From: Paramecium pentaurelia
Taxonomy: Eukaryota > Ciliophora > Oligohymenophorea > Peniculida > Parameciidae
Assembly: GCA_905183005.1 (NCBI GenBank)
Contig: CAJJDO010000029.1
Coordinates: forward strand, 154,091-218,090
Length of the DNA stretch: 64,000 bases
Reading direction: 5' to 3'
The first letter of the stretch is position 1. The number at the start of each line of letters is the position of its first letter. The position numbers were made by a program, and so were the translations under genes. This document shows, one piece after another, positions 50,401 to 62,239 of the stretch. The notes beneath the pieces are model-generated. The model had not been told where the DNA came from. It made no database searches and was given only the letters and a program-made list of their open reading frames with translations.

Positions 50401-52301
50401 TTATATAAATGGAATAGGTTAATTATCAATATTTAAAAATTCATTTCTACCTCCAAATTCTTTTTAAAATTCTTCTTTTATATTTTATGCTATTTTTCTT
50501 AATTCTCCTCCCAATTTCTAATCATTTAAAACATACAATATAAAATTACTGTATATTTTAACACTTTAATATACATTTTAAGATATCTTTTACATTTCCT
50601 CATAATTCTATCTAGCTGTTTTAGTAACATATGTAATATCAGCACCCAATTTCATCAACTTACCTAAATCAGGTTAATCCTCTTTTAATTCTCCCCAAAA
50701 ATCTTTTTATAATTTTGCTGATTATTGCATACTCTTTTCACACATTGTTTAATGATTATTATATTTAATTGCCTCTACAATATCATCATCTTTATTTTCT
50801 TTCTTATTTTCTTTAATACTTTTCCTTTAAAACAATAAATATAAATGTCTTACATATATCTGTATTTAATAAATTATTGATATAATGCTGGTTTACATTT
50901 ATCATCTATTAATTCAAATTATTTATATGCTCCTTCTTTATTCTTCTTTCTTTCCATAATAAACAATGCATAGAATATTTTCAATTCAGCACTCTTTGGA
51001 AATTTCTTAATACCATCTTTAAACATCTTTTCAAGTTCCTAAATTAATCCTCTAATCATATCATTCATATCTAATTCAGTATTCCTTCTTCTACTAAATT
51101 TAAAATAGCAATCATTATATTTACAAGTTTCTTTATGTTTCTCAATATATCCTATCAAAAGCATATAAGAATTTCTATCCTTTTCTTATTATTAAATAAG
51201 TTACAAAACATAACGAATATGTGCCCAAATCTCCTTACCACTTCTAATCTTCTTCTATACTTTAATTAAAGTATCAATCTTAGACTTTTTAGTCATTAAC
51301 ATTATTGATACTATAAATGGTAATCCTATTATCCAAGCAATAAATCCTCCATTGAAATCTTAATTCTCAAATATCTTACACATCAATAATAAAATGTTTG
51401 CCCATAAATAATAACTTGATATTATTGAATAAAATCTTCCTACCTCAAAGTCATAATAAGGATCATCAAAATTATATTCCCAAAATAACCATACAGCCAT
51501 TAAAAATGTTGCCAATACTAAAATCCATGATTGATTCTCCCCCAAAAAACAATACAATACTTAACATGTTACCTTATTAATAATGAATGTCACTTCCCCT
51601 TTACTATCCTATCTTGCTGTTCTATCATCACTCATCATACCTGGCTCAAAAAATGCATATGCTACTATAGCACAAATTGCAACAAACATAAACATAAACA
51701 ACAATGTCAATAATGCATGGAATGTATGCCATCCTTACCAACAAACAACATAAATTTCACTATAACCAGAAATTATATATTCTCCAGTTGTTGGATCTGT
51801 TTAACATTATAATATAGAAAATAAAGTTTCAGTTATTGGCAAAAACAATACAGTAACTACAAGTGAAGTAACTGATCTCAATACAACCAAAGGCCATGTT
51901 GCAGCAAATTAATTTTTTGAAAATGAATAACTAACATAAATGATATCCAAAATGATTAGTAAAATAATTACAAGTAATATATATACAGATGACAAAAGAG
52001 CAAAATAAGAAATATTAGGTATGTAAGTACTTAATTAAAATAGATTAACAAAATTTAAGACAAACCCAATCACATTGTCAGCCTTCCATAAATAGTAAAT
52101 ATTATTATTGAATGGAAAAGTATGCATCTAAAAGTAATCCAATCCAGTTTATATATAAAATGATAATTAAGACTCTTCTGATTCTTCATCCTTTCTTAAA
52201 ACAAAAAGAACTTGAAAAATAATTTGCTTCACTTTCTCAAAGAAACCTATAGACTCAGATTAAATTAAGTTTTGCCCGCTCTCACCTTAAATATCTCCCA
52301 T
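47405..52301 (-). CDS. TmcB-like multi-pass membrane protein with PAS domain
   Basis: Exons 52301-50854, 50824-49869, 49843-47544 and 47518-47405 (introns of 29, 25 and 25 nt; the first ends TTAAAG); 4818 nt, 1605 residues. The N-terminus has about ten hydrophobic helices. A TPR-like helical region follows (MNDMIRGLIQELEKMFKDG, PKSAELKIFYALFIMERKK), typical of the tiny-macrocysts TmcB family in protists. A PAS-like domain begins near IPFIQVSAKKAEVGKIVNVN with FTTFFGYQKEELLNKSI and a KHKNGYVVPF strand. The C-terminal half carries several more membrane helices with acidic loops. It ends LNMIPIDVIKDNKTIRRFL; this ending needs the last intron to be spliced, which supports the model. A sensory role is plausible from the PAS domain; the ligand is unknown. 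Confidence 0.85.
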
Positions 52302-53835
52302 ATATAATGAATTAAATTATTATTATTCTAAAAAATAAACAAGACTCAATAATAAGGATTAATATATTTTAGATTCCATTAATTAACCATTTCATTTCTA
52401 ATTTACTACTTTCTTTCAATTTTCCAACTCTAATATGATTTTAATGCAATTAGCTCTATCAAAATTTCAAACATAATAACTAATAAATAGTACATAAAAT
52501 TTATCCCTATTAGTTAGTTAAATTAGTTCTAGTATCTTAGTTAATAATCCTTTATATTTCTTATACTATTTAAATATATATAGAAATGTATTATGCTGTC
52601 CAATTCCTAAAAGAAATTATAGTTTTCTAATGAAGATAATATAATTTTAATGGGAAGATAGTTGAATAAGCCAAGATTCTTTAATCATTAGTTATTTATT
52701 TAATATCTATTCACATTTTTACTTAACCTTTCTGAATTTTTATTATCTTCATGAATTTAGTAAGTAATTTCATATTTTCAATAATCCTTCAGTATTTTTA
52801 CATATGATCTTCTTCTCTTTGAGTTTATAAAATAATTCAAATTGATTCTTACTTATACAAATTTCTAGTAGGATTTATACTATTTAATTAACAAAAAAAG
52901 AATATAGAAAAGTATCAAATTGAAATGAATAATATAATTCCTATATCAAATTTCCCAATATGCTAGATTTAATAGACTTTTTCTGAAATAGCATTAAACA
53001 TTGAATAAAATAGAAAGATATTTAAAAATTTAAATAAAAAGTATTCTATTCCACTTTGAATTAGTTATAGATTAAAAGAGGTTTTACAAATTTATCTTTT
53101 GATTTTATATTTGATTAAGTATTATATATTAATTGATTTAGTTGAAATTTTATATCTCTTAATATTAATATAATAATTATTCAATTAAATTTACATCAAT
53201 AATTGAAAGATTTTGAAAACAATAATATTTCTTATTTGTTATTTTATAGAATTCTATAGAATTTCAGATATAAGAGTATTTTATAATTATATTTTTAATA
53301 TGTTTGAGATAATAAAATCAATGAATAATTATATTTGACTATATTTAGAATTTAGAGAATTAATATAATATATAAATTTTATACTAAATTACAACAATCG
53401 ATAATTATTGAATTAATATAAAAACTAATTGATTATTTTATTTATATAAAGAAATCTGATAATTAAAAAATGAGTTATTTATTCTAATAGTTATGAGTAT
53501 AGTATCAGAAAATTACTTTTGATATTTCGAATTTAGAAATTTCCTTAAGAAAACTAAATGTAGAGTTTGTTATTAATCATTAAATATTGTATTTAATAGT
53601 GGAGATTAAAGAATTTAATAAGAAAATTAATGAAAATTTGTTTATCTTATTAGAAACTATATTAGGGATCTTGTATGATGTATTATGATTTTATCAAATT
53701 AATTTATTTATATAGTTTTTAATACACTTCAAAATCCATTGATTTTTTCGATTAAAAGAATATGATTTGTGAGTTAATTTTTTTTGAAATTTAAGCAAAT
53801 CTTAGATCTTATAAAAGTATAATAAAAAATAAATA
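52302..53835. other. Intergenic, 1.5 kb, with decayed coding sequence
   Basis: Spacer between the divergent TmcB-like gene and the first CDPK gene. The first 650 bp contain a minus-strand frame with in-frame TGA codons, listed separately. From about 52960 to 53835 there is only AT-rich sequence with no supported feature. Confidence 0.45.
52346..52945 (-). pseudogene. Open minus-strand frame interrupted by TGA codons
   Basis: One frame reads KRRRSYVKILKDY, TGA, KYEITYQIHEDNKNSERLSK, a second TGA, then LKNLGLFNYLPIKIILSSLE and onward about 125 codons to TGA 52348-52346, without any shift. Composition is protein-like throughout, unlike the flanks. No start codon or intron explains the internal TGAs. 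A pseudogene with point-mutated stops is the simplest reading. The family is not recognised. Confidence 0.35.
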
Positions 53836-55531
53836 ATGGGTTGTTTCTAACCAAAAGGAATAAATAAAATTGTTGCTATGCAAACAACAAACAGAGAATA
53901 CATCTTTACGTCAACAGCTGACATTCATAAAATATTTTCCTTCGGGAAAGTGTTAGGAATAGGTGCCTTCGGTAAAGTTCTGACAGCTAGAAGGAGAAAT
54001 AACGCTGAAAAATAATACGCTATAAAAATGATTGACAAAAAAAAAGTCAAGGGAAGGGAAACTATGTTAGCCAACGAAATATATGTATTATAAAGGTTAG
54101 ATCATCCAAATATTATCAAATTCCATGAAGTATATCAAAGTGAACTATACTTTTATATCTGTATGGATAAGTGTGCTGGAGCAGAACTTATGGAGAGTGT
54201 ACCCAAAAATTAAAAATCATATACTGAGGGTTAGGCAAGAGATATAATGGTTAAAGTAACTTATTATGTTAATTATAGATCATATCAGCAGTTGCATATA
54301 TCCATGAATAAGGAATAATACATAGAGACATCAAACCAGAAAATATTATGTTTACAGATCGTGACATCAGATCTGAGCCTAAACTTATTGATTTTGGACT
54401 TTCAGTTAAATATGATGCTTTCAGCTATAAGTAAAGAAGCTATCATAATAATATAGTAAATTAAAAGCTGGAGTTGGTACACCTGTCTATTTGGCACCAG
54501 AAGTCATTGAAGGAACATATAATGAAAAATGTGATGTTTGGAGTCTTGGAGTATTATTATTTAGTATGCTTGTGGGTTATCCACCTTTTTATGGTAGAAA
54601 TCGACAGGAACTTTATGAAAATATTTAATATCAAAATGTATACAATTTAAATTATATATTAGTTAATATTCGATAGAAGACATTGGAGAAACACAAGTGA
54701 TGAAGCAAAGGATCTTTTGAAGAGAATGCTTAATAAAAGTTAACATCTAAGATATTCTGCCAAAGAATGTCTTAAGCATCCATGGTTTCAACTTTTATTT
54801 AAAGATGGAGTTTATAAACCTCCTAGAAGAAGTACTGGATTTTCAGGAACTCCTTCTGAAGATGATTAAAGGACATTATATTAAATTCTTAAAACTTATC
54901 GTATTGGTGCTAAATTTAAGAAAGAAGTAATGAAAGTCTTAGTAAATTAAATGAATGAAAAGGATTTAGCAAGGTTGCAACAAATATTTAAAAACATTGA
55001 CGTTGATAATTCTGGGACAATAACAGTCCAAGAGTTGCATCATGCACTTCAACAAGAAGTATTGATTAAAAATATTTTAAGGGTTCCTTAACAACTGTAG
55101 AGGAAATTGAAGAAATCATGGAAAACATTGGATATGACATTGATGAATTAGATGATATAACAGTAACTATGTCTCATAAATCTACAACAAAACCTTTAGT
55201 AATTAAATACAGTGACTTTTTAACTGCCTGTATTGATGAGAGACGTGTTTTTACAAGAGAGAAATTATGGTCAATTTTTAAATATTTTGATACTTAGAAT
55301 GAGAATCATTTATCAAGAGAGGCCATTAGAGAATCATTTGCTAGACATGGACGTGCACTTTCACTTGAAAAAATTAACTAAATGATATCTGAAATAGATC
55401 CTAATAATGAGAATAAAATTGGATTCGATGCTTTTTGTTAAATGATGGGAGTGGCTGGAATATAAGAAACTTTAGAATTTAAAGATGATGCTAAGGATCC
55501 TTAATCTAATGCTCTTTCTATAATTTTATGA
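53836..55531 (+). CDS. Calcium-dependent protein kinase (CDPK)
   Basis: Exons 53836-54255, 54279-54430, 54457-54637, 54663-55058 and 55082-55531 (introns of 23, 26, 25 and 23 nt; the last ends TTAAG); 532 residues. The N-terminus MGCFQPKG fits myristoylation at Gly2 and palmitoylation at Cys3, so membrane attachment is likely. The kinase domain is complete: GKVLGIGAFGKVLTAR, YAIKMIDKK, HRDIKPENIM, LIDFGLS, GTPVYLAPEVI. After the autoinhibitory junction come EF-hands; the first (DVDNSGTITVQE) is canonical and the last (DPNNENKIGFDA) near-canonical. The second lacks the loop acids, and the third (DTQNENHLSREA) is weak. It is activated by Ca2+ binding. It is a paralogue of the convergent gene at 55679-57356, which shares the N-terminal layout and two intron positions. 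Confidence 0.95.
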
Positions 55532-55678
55532 CATCCATTCTTATGACATATAAATTATATATATATATTATTAATTTTTAAATTAAGTGATAATACTTTT
55601 AAGAATTATCATCATATAATGAAATAAATGGAAATTAGTGATAATATGATAAAATTAGAGAAGATTATACAATTATAA

Positions 55679-57356
55679 TCAAGTTTCTATTATTTCATCA
55701 TCATCATCTAATTTTTAATAGATTCCAGCATTATCAAACATTTAACAGAATTCTTCAAAACTGATTTTATTATCATGATTAGGATCTATTTCATAAATCA
55801 TTTCCTCAATCTAATCATCTGTAAATGCTTTTGCATTTCTTGCAAAAGCTTCCTTAATATCATCTTTTGTAATATAATTTGAATTATCAGTATCAAAAAA
55901 CTTAAATAATGACCATAACTAATAATATTATTGTAATTAATACTTTCTCTCTAGTCAAAAACTTCCTTTCATCAATGCAAGATGCCAAAAATTCACTATA
56001 TTTTAATTCAACTGATGGTCTAGATCGTTTTTTCACATCAAAACTATTTCTAGGTGTTATATTCTCAACTAATTTTTCAATTTCATCAAAAGATGCAGGT
56101 GATCCCTATTTATTAATAAATAAATATATACTTCTGCAATAAGTGCTTATCTTAATTCAAATATTGTAATTGTTCCTGAATTATCAACATCTATTTATTT
56201 AAACTTTTCTATGAGGTTACTCAATTCTTATTCATTTAATTATTTCACTAAAATTGTCATAACTTCCTTTCTAAATTTACTTCCACCTTTTGAAGATGTT
56301 TGTTTTAACATCTAATATATAGATCTGTTATCGGAATTAGAATTTGAAGGAGATACTTAGCCTTTTTGGGAAATTTGATGATCAAGTATTTGTTTTTCTT
56401 CAAAAACTGCCAATTTTGTAAACCATTCATGTTTTAATAAATTGATTGCTGATGGTCTTAGGTTCGGACTCTTTTGCAACATTCTTCTTATTATATCTTT
56501 TGCATTATCACTCACATTTTTCCAAGCATTATATGTGAAGGTAATCTAAAAATAAATTGTTATAATATTTTACGTTAGCTCTTTAAATGTTATCATATAG
56601 TTCTTCTTTTTTTTCACCATGAAAAGGCATATGACCTGAGAGTAATGTAAATAATAAAACACCAAGTGACCAAATATCACATTTTTCATCATATTTTCCT
56701 TAAATAACTTCTGGAGCCATATACATTGGAGTTCCAACAAAAGATTTTAAACGACGTAACTTTGATGTATCGAATTTATTTGCTAAGCCAAAATCAATTA
56801 ATTTTGGTTCAGCATCATCCTTCTTATTTGTAATCATAATATTTTCAGCTTTAATATCTCTATGTACTATTCCTTAACCATGTATATATGCTACTGCAGA
56901 TATTATCTAAACAATTATATGGTCTTTTACCTTCTTCATTATTTCCTAGATGTTTCTTTCATGAAAACTTTTATACTTCTTAGGAATCCATTCTACTAAT
57001 TCTCCACCTTTACAATAATCCATACAAATATAAAAGTTCATTCTATTTTAATAAACTTCATGAAATTTGATAATGTTAGGATGATCCAACTTTTACAAAA
57101 TATATATTTCATTAGCCAAGATGTCTTCTCTGCCTTTTACTTTTTTTTTCTCTATAATTTTGATAGCATATTATTTCATTGGATTACTCCTCATTTTAGC
57201 AGCTATAACTTTTCCAAATGACCCTACTCCTAGTACTTTACCAAAAACATATATTTTAGAAATGTCTTCAGTCGAAGTAAACACTAAATCCTTATTTCTG
57301 GTATGCATTGGCATAATTTAGTTTTTTCTTGGTATAGTTACACATATACAACCCAT
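55679..57356 (-). CDS. Calcium-dependent protein kinase (CDPK), second gene
   Basis: Exons 57356-56931, 56906-56574, 56545-56132, 56105-55944 and 55918-55679 (introns of 24, 28, 26 and 25 nt); 524 residues. MGCICVTIP again suggests N-terminal dual acylation. Kinase motifs: GKVLGVGSFGKVIAAK, YAIKIIEKK, HRDIKAENIM (Ala for the usual Pro), LIDFGLANKF, GTPMYMAPEVI. Three EF-hands look functional: DVDNSGTITIFE, DTDNSNYITKDD and DPNHDNKISFEE; the second is degenerate. The acidic tail is KLDDDDEIIET. The third EF-hand is better preserved than in the neighbour, so the two kinases may differ in Ca2+ sensitivity. The 24-nt first intron has a length divisible by three; the match to the paralogue shows it is an intron. 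The two genes end 147 bp apart. Confidence 0.95.
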
Positions 57357-57858
57357 GTTTTAATTTTTTAATTGGAATTTATATCAAAATCTCTAACTTT
57401 TTATAAATGGATAAGTGAAGAATAAATTAAAATACGAATCAATAACAAAATAATTTATTTATTTAAGTAATGTAATAGTCTTAAATATTTAATTGGTTTT
57501 TAACATTAAGATTATTTATAAAGTGACATTTGTAATTAAATAATTAAATTTCAATAATGATTCTTGACTTCCTTTCAAATGTGGTTCTATTTGGAATAAT
57601 CGCTTTAATTGGGTTTGCAGCAATAGGTTCCTTTGCTAGAAAACAAGGTTTTAGATCATGAATTACCTTATTATGTGAATATATATATATATTCATACTT
57701 TCATTATACGTTTTTTGTAATACCATATTGCTCATTAATTAATATAATAATTCTTGAGACATTTTAATGTATTTTTAGAATAATCTCAATACTTATTATA
57801 TTATGTACTAATAGAAGTTTAAATTAGCATATTAAATGTATTTTTAATAAATATCAAC
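57357..57858. other. Spacer with two overlapping small frames
   Basis: Between the CDPK start and the end of the PNUTS-like gene. The plus strand carries a 34-codon hydrophobic ORF (listed separately). The minus strand has an open frame from about 57764 with MSQELLYQLMSNMVLQKTYN. At most one of them is likely to be real. Confidence 0.4.
57557..57661 (+). CDS. Possible 34-residue membrane peptide
   Basis: ATG 57557-57559 to TGA 57659-57661. The sequence has one membrane helix (NVVLFGIIALIGFAAIGSFA) followed by a basic end ARKQGFRS, like very small subunits of membrane complexes. The antisense strand is also open, which weakens the call. No family assigned. Confidence 0.3.
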   Translation: MILDFLSNVVLFGIIALIGFAAIGSFARKQGFRS

Positions 57859-59650
57859 TCACAAACTATCATACTTTTTTAGCCTTCCTAGTAGAAAGGC
57901 AGGGTTTAGTTATTGAAGCAAAGGGGGAATAATTGATTACATATGGGATTAAGGATAAAGGGTTTTGTTAAGGAAATTTGGACTTTGAAGAATTGGAGCA
58001 GGTCTTCCTGGATAACGGGAGTCATGAATGAAATTACAATTATCTCCTCTTGCGCATCCAATAGAGGAATGAAAATTGTGACAATGTTTGGTTTTGTATG
58101 CTCTTAATCTCTGAGCCTGAACGGGATTGATGGTTTATAATTGTTCAATTCGAGTTCTCTATTATTCTTATTAAGATTTAATGCGTTCTTATTCAATTAT
58201 AATTGATTGTTTGTCATTCAACTTAGTTTCAAGGAATGATTTAAAATTTTTTATATATTATTCCTCACCAATTTCCTTTAATTTTTATATAATATCATGT
58301 AATAAAGTGACTTAAATAAATTAATATTCTTACGAATGCTTTCCTGGCTATGATTTTGTTTCTATTCAACCATCTGAACCAATTGTTACATTTTGGGTTA
58401 GAGATCCTATTTTGCTTGATTCAACATGATATCCTTCTATTTGGATTATTCCTCTTGTGGTTTTTTTAAAATGCCTTTGATTTGTTTTTTATTGACATTC
58501 TTATGTTTATCTTCTAATTCAGTAAATCCTCGATTACAGATGATTTGAACCATAAACATAAGATCTTCTCTTTTAGGAGGATCCAGATGAATGCTTCTAG
58601 GTTGGATTCCTGATTAAGTATTGGAGATTTCATTATAACCAGGTTATTCAGGTATCTAAAAGAAATAAATGAATGTAGAAAATATTTACATCTCGATTAT
58701 AGAAAGCTGACATTTTAGATTCTGTTCTCATTTATTATTTTTGAGTTTCTTTAAAATTAGTATCATAAGTTTCAAGATATGTAGGGCGTAATTCTAATAA
58801 TAATTTAATTGAATAATTTACTCAAAGGTTTGATAAAGGGAATTTATTCAATCATTTATTAGATATTATCTAATTATAATTTATGTTCTTATCCTTCCAT
58901 CATAGATTCTCTATGTTTAATATCATAACTATTGATTTGATTAAGTCTTTTAAGTTCTCCTTAATATAATTTTTAAAAAGCTATCACTTCTTCTATAGTC
59001 ATTCCTCTTTAATTAGGTTCATCATCTCTTTTAAAATATTTATAATTCATTAGAATGTCTTCTCTTGCAAAACTATTTAATTTAAATACTCATAAAATAC
59101 CGAACATTTTTTTTTTTATTTTTTTTCTTTTTATTTGATGAATCATTAGAACTTGATGATTAATTCCTTTTCACTTTTTTTTTACGTTCCTCATATTTAT
59201 CCTTTAAATTGTTATTTTTTTTTAAATCTTCCAAAATACTTCTATACCTTATATATATTTTCAACCATTTTTATTAAAGTTAATCATTCACATTTGCTCT
59301 TTAATCTTCCAATAATCTTTTATCTTTTATTTTTATAAACAAAAGTCCCATTTCAGATTCTTTTAATATTACATCATTTAAATTCATTTTCAACAATAAC
59401 ATAAATATTTTATCTATAAGCTCTTCATTAGCTTAAATACATTTCAAAGATTCTTTCAAATATTAAGCAATCATCTTCATTGAACTTGATTATCCAACCC
59501 TAAAATTAGCCCCCCTTTTTACATGTCTATAAATTCTTGAGTTAAATTAAGTATATAATTCACTATTTGAATTTTTGCATATACTGTAACTGCTGATTTT
59601 AATTATACATTGATCTTATTCAAAAGGTCTTTACTATTCATTTGATCCAT
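57859..59650 (-). CDS. PNUTS-like nuclear PP1-targeting protein (TFIIS-N-like, RVxF, CCCH zinc finger)
   Basis: Exons 59650-59523, 59499-59101, 59072-58822, 58793-58690, 58655-58334 and 58310-57859 (introns of 23, 28, 28, 34 and 23 nt); 551 residues with all phases consistent. The N-terminal 130 residues form a helical bundle ending in LLEDQRANVNDQLQQKWLKI, like the TFIIS N-terminal fold. A Lys/Ser-rich stretch leads to KKKNVRFAREDILMNYKYF, which contains a PP1-binding [KR]xVxF motif (KNVRF). A long charged linker follows. Near the C-terminus is one CCCH zinc finger, CHNFHSSIGCARGDNCNFIH (C-x8-C-x5-C-x3-H). The same order of three elements is known in PNUTS/PPP1R10, which brings protein phosphatase 1 to transcription-termination machinery. 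The function here is inferred from that order. The first intron contains six G in a row. The start lies 176 bp from the divergent aquaporin gene. Confidence 0.72.
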
Positions 59651-59826
59651 CAAAAAAATATTATATTAATTTATATTATCATTATTTATTTATCATTCTA
59701 TCATTCAACAAAACTATTCTTATTTACATTATCTATTTACTATTATTTGTATTATTCCTTTATTTTTATACAGAAAATAATAAATTATGTATATAGAATT
59801 CTTCTAATTAAAATAATTATTGATTA

Positions 59827-60703
59827 ATGGAAGAATAATAACAAAACTATAGTGATTTAGTGAATCAAGAAATTTAATAGTAGAATAAACCAATTAAATG
59901 GGAAGTAGATGGAAAGATGCCTTAAACAAAAGTAGGATAAATGAAAAAAGAAGCTGTCTATATATTCTGGTTCGAATTCTTAGGTACATTCATGTTAACA
60001 TTTTCTATTTATGCCAGCAAGTAAAATCATTATAATAATTTAAGTAATAACGTATTTGTTTTCAGTTGTGCATATGGTATGTTAATATTAGTTGCTCAAA
60101 ATCAGAAGTGTTCATTTAATCCTGCAATTACTACTGTTTTATCTGGTAAAGATAAAGGTTTATGGGTATCAGTGGCAATTGCTAGTTAATTTGGAGGTGC
60201 ATTTTTAGCTAGCATGCTTGGTTTCTTTTGCTTTAAAAATTAGTAAAATATTTATAGATTATGTACTAGTGTAAATGATGTTCCATATTTGTCTTAAACT
60301 ACATTTGAAGAATATTTTGCAGTTATTATAGGAGAAATCTTAGGATCACTTATTCTTACTGCAGGCTTTTTGTTTTAATATGATGACTTGATGGATTTTA
60401 CTAGTGATAGATTAGAACATAGTATTATAATTAGTGGATTATATGGAGTTGGTAGAACTCTTAGTTATGTAGCCAAAAGTAGTCTTAATCCAGCTATTGC
60501 TATAGGGTATATATATATATTAAGATAAAACAATTAGATTAGTATTTTTTGAATGTTGTAAAGATGGTCATTGGGCTAGATTTTGGAATTTATGGATTTA
60601 TGCTGGATTACCATTTGTTGGAGCTTTTGTTTCATTAACATTGATTAGAATATTATATAAGGATTGTTATGAAAAGTAAATTAAGGCGGGTTTAAAATAT
60701 TGA
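59827..60703 (+). CDS. Aquaporin-like (MIP family) channel
   Basis: Exons 59827-60506 and 60538-60703 (31-nt intron); 281 residues, usual for MIP proteins. A 40-residue Gln-rich cytosolic N-terminus is followed by six membrane helices and two NPA boxes: KCSFNPAITT (Asn98) and SSLNPAIAIG (Asn221). Both pore asparagines are kept. The Arg that normally follows the second NPA (NPARxxGP) is Ile, and the His usual before the first NPA is absent, so the selectivity filter differs from classical water channels. Such proteins move water or small solutes across plasma or contractile-vacuole membranes. The intron sits right after the second NPA loop. Confidence 0.88.
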
Positions 60704-60946
60704 ACAATAAACTATTTGACATATTGATACAAATTAATTTTATTATATAATGGGGAATATACTCAATTTTAGTAAAGGTTATTAATAATAATAATGTTAT
60801 TTGTTATTTTGATATCAATCATATTATATTATCTATAGTATAAAGATATTGATTTAAAAACAAGATGTAATTTATATATAATATATTAATATAAAATTAA
60901 AATTACATTTAATTATTAAAAAATATAAATAAATAAAATATTTAAC

Positions 60947-62185
60947 ATGTCCTCAAAAGAATCACGTAGACGTTCAAATAGAAGATCCAATCGTAAATAA
61001 AAATAGTAAGATATTATATAATTAATATATTTGTAGTTCTACTACTACTTCTTCTGTAGGGACAGATGATGAATCTAATAGAAGTTCTTCAAGTGATGAT
61101 GATTAACACTATAAATACAGGAAAGGAGAATATATTAAAGAATATAAAGTAAAAAGACATATTTTTGATGGTACTTTTGGAAGGGTCTTAAAAGTAAAGA
61201 GAAGAAATTCAAAAACATATGCAATGAAGATAGTGAGACGTAATCATGTTGAAAGTGCATAATCAGAAGCAGATGTTTTGTTTCATTTAAAGAGGAAAGG
61301 ACTTAGTCGTAGCTTTGTTGAATTATATGAATGTTTCCATCATAGAGGATATTATTGCATGGTATTTGAGAGAGTAATCATTTACCATCATCTAATCTTA
61401 GCTAGGACCAAGTCTCTATGAATTAATGAAATTCTATAAAAATCATGGAATTCCTATGACTTTAATAAAAAGCATTAGTAAATAATTATTAAAGTATATT
61501 GGTTAATTACATGATTTAAAAATTGTTCATACTGATTTAAAGCCAGAGAATATCCTTTTTAGTAAAAATTACAAATTCAAAAAAGGATAAAATGATTTGT
61601 ATGAATATTAATTAATTCTTTATTTAGATATTTACCACAAGATGACAGAATCAAGATCATTGACCTCGGTGGAGCAGTTTTTGATAATGAAGGACATGAT
61701 TGTATTATTAATACACGTCAATATAGAGCTCCTGAGGTATAGTTGTAATGTAGTGAATGGAATCATAAAAGTGATGTTTGGGGGATTGGTTGTATAATCG
61801 CTGAAATGTATATAGGTAGGAATCAATAATTTTTAATATTTTAGGACAATTACTATTTTAAACAAGAAAGAATGAGTAAGAACATATGGCTTTAGTTGAA
61901 AAAATAACTGATCAAAATTTCCCTTATTGGATGGCCAGTAATGTAAAAGGATCTTTGAAATAATATTTCACAAGAAATTCTACAAATGGGAAATACTACA
62001 TTTGGCCATAGGAAAATACAACCAAAGAGAGTATTGCTAAAGTAGAAAATCAAAAACCATTAAGGGAATTAATACTTGATCCATAATTAAGAGATTTATT
62101 ATAAAAAATGCTTGAAATTGATCCCGATAAAAGAATCAGTTGTCATGAAGCTTTACGTCACAAATTCTTTTGTCATAGATAATGA
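60947..62185 (+). CDS. LAMMER/CLK dual-specificity protein kinase
   Basis: Exons 60947-61005, 61037-61373, 61402-61598, 61628-61815 and 61845-62185 (introns of 31, 28, 29 and 29 nt); 373 residues. A short Arg/Ser-rich N-terminus (SRRRSNRRSNRK) precedes the kinase domain: FDGTFGRVLKVK, YAMKIVRR, the family-specific VHTDLKPENILF (Thr in place of Arg in HRD), IKIIDLGGAVFD, NTRQYRAPEV, and EHMALVEKITD, matching the EHLAMMERILG signature. The C-terminal lobe is complete (LLQKMLEIDPDKRISCHEAL). CLK kinases phosphorylate SR splicing factors in the nucleus, fitting an organism with so many introns. Its 3' end is 54 bp from that of the next, convergent gene. Confidence 0.95.
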
Positions 62186-62239
62186 ATAATTCAGTTTATA
62201 ATATATTAATTTATTCTTTATTTTTATACTTCATCATTA

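Noticed and set aside
51360..51713. Plus-strand ORFs opposite the TmcB-like gene
   Set aside because: Antisense to a well-supported membrane-domain exon.
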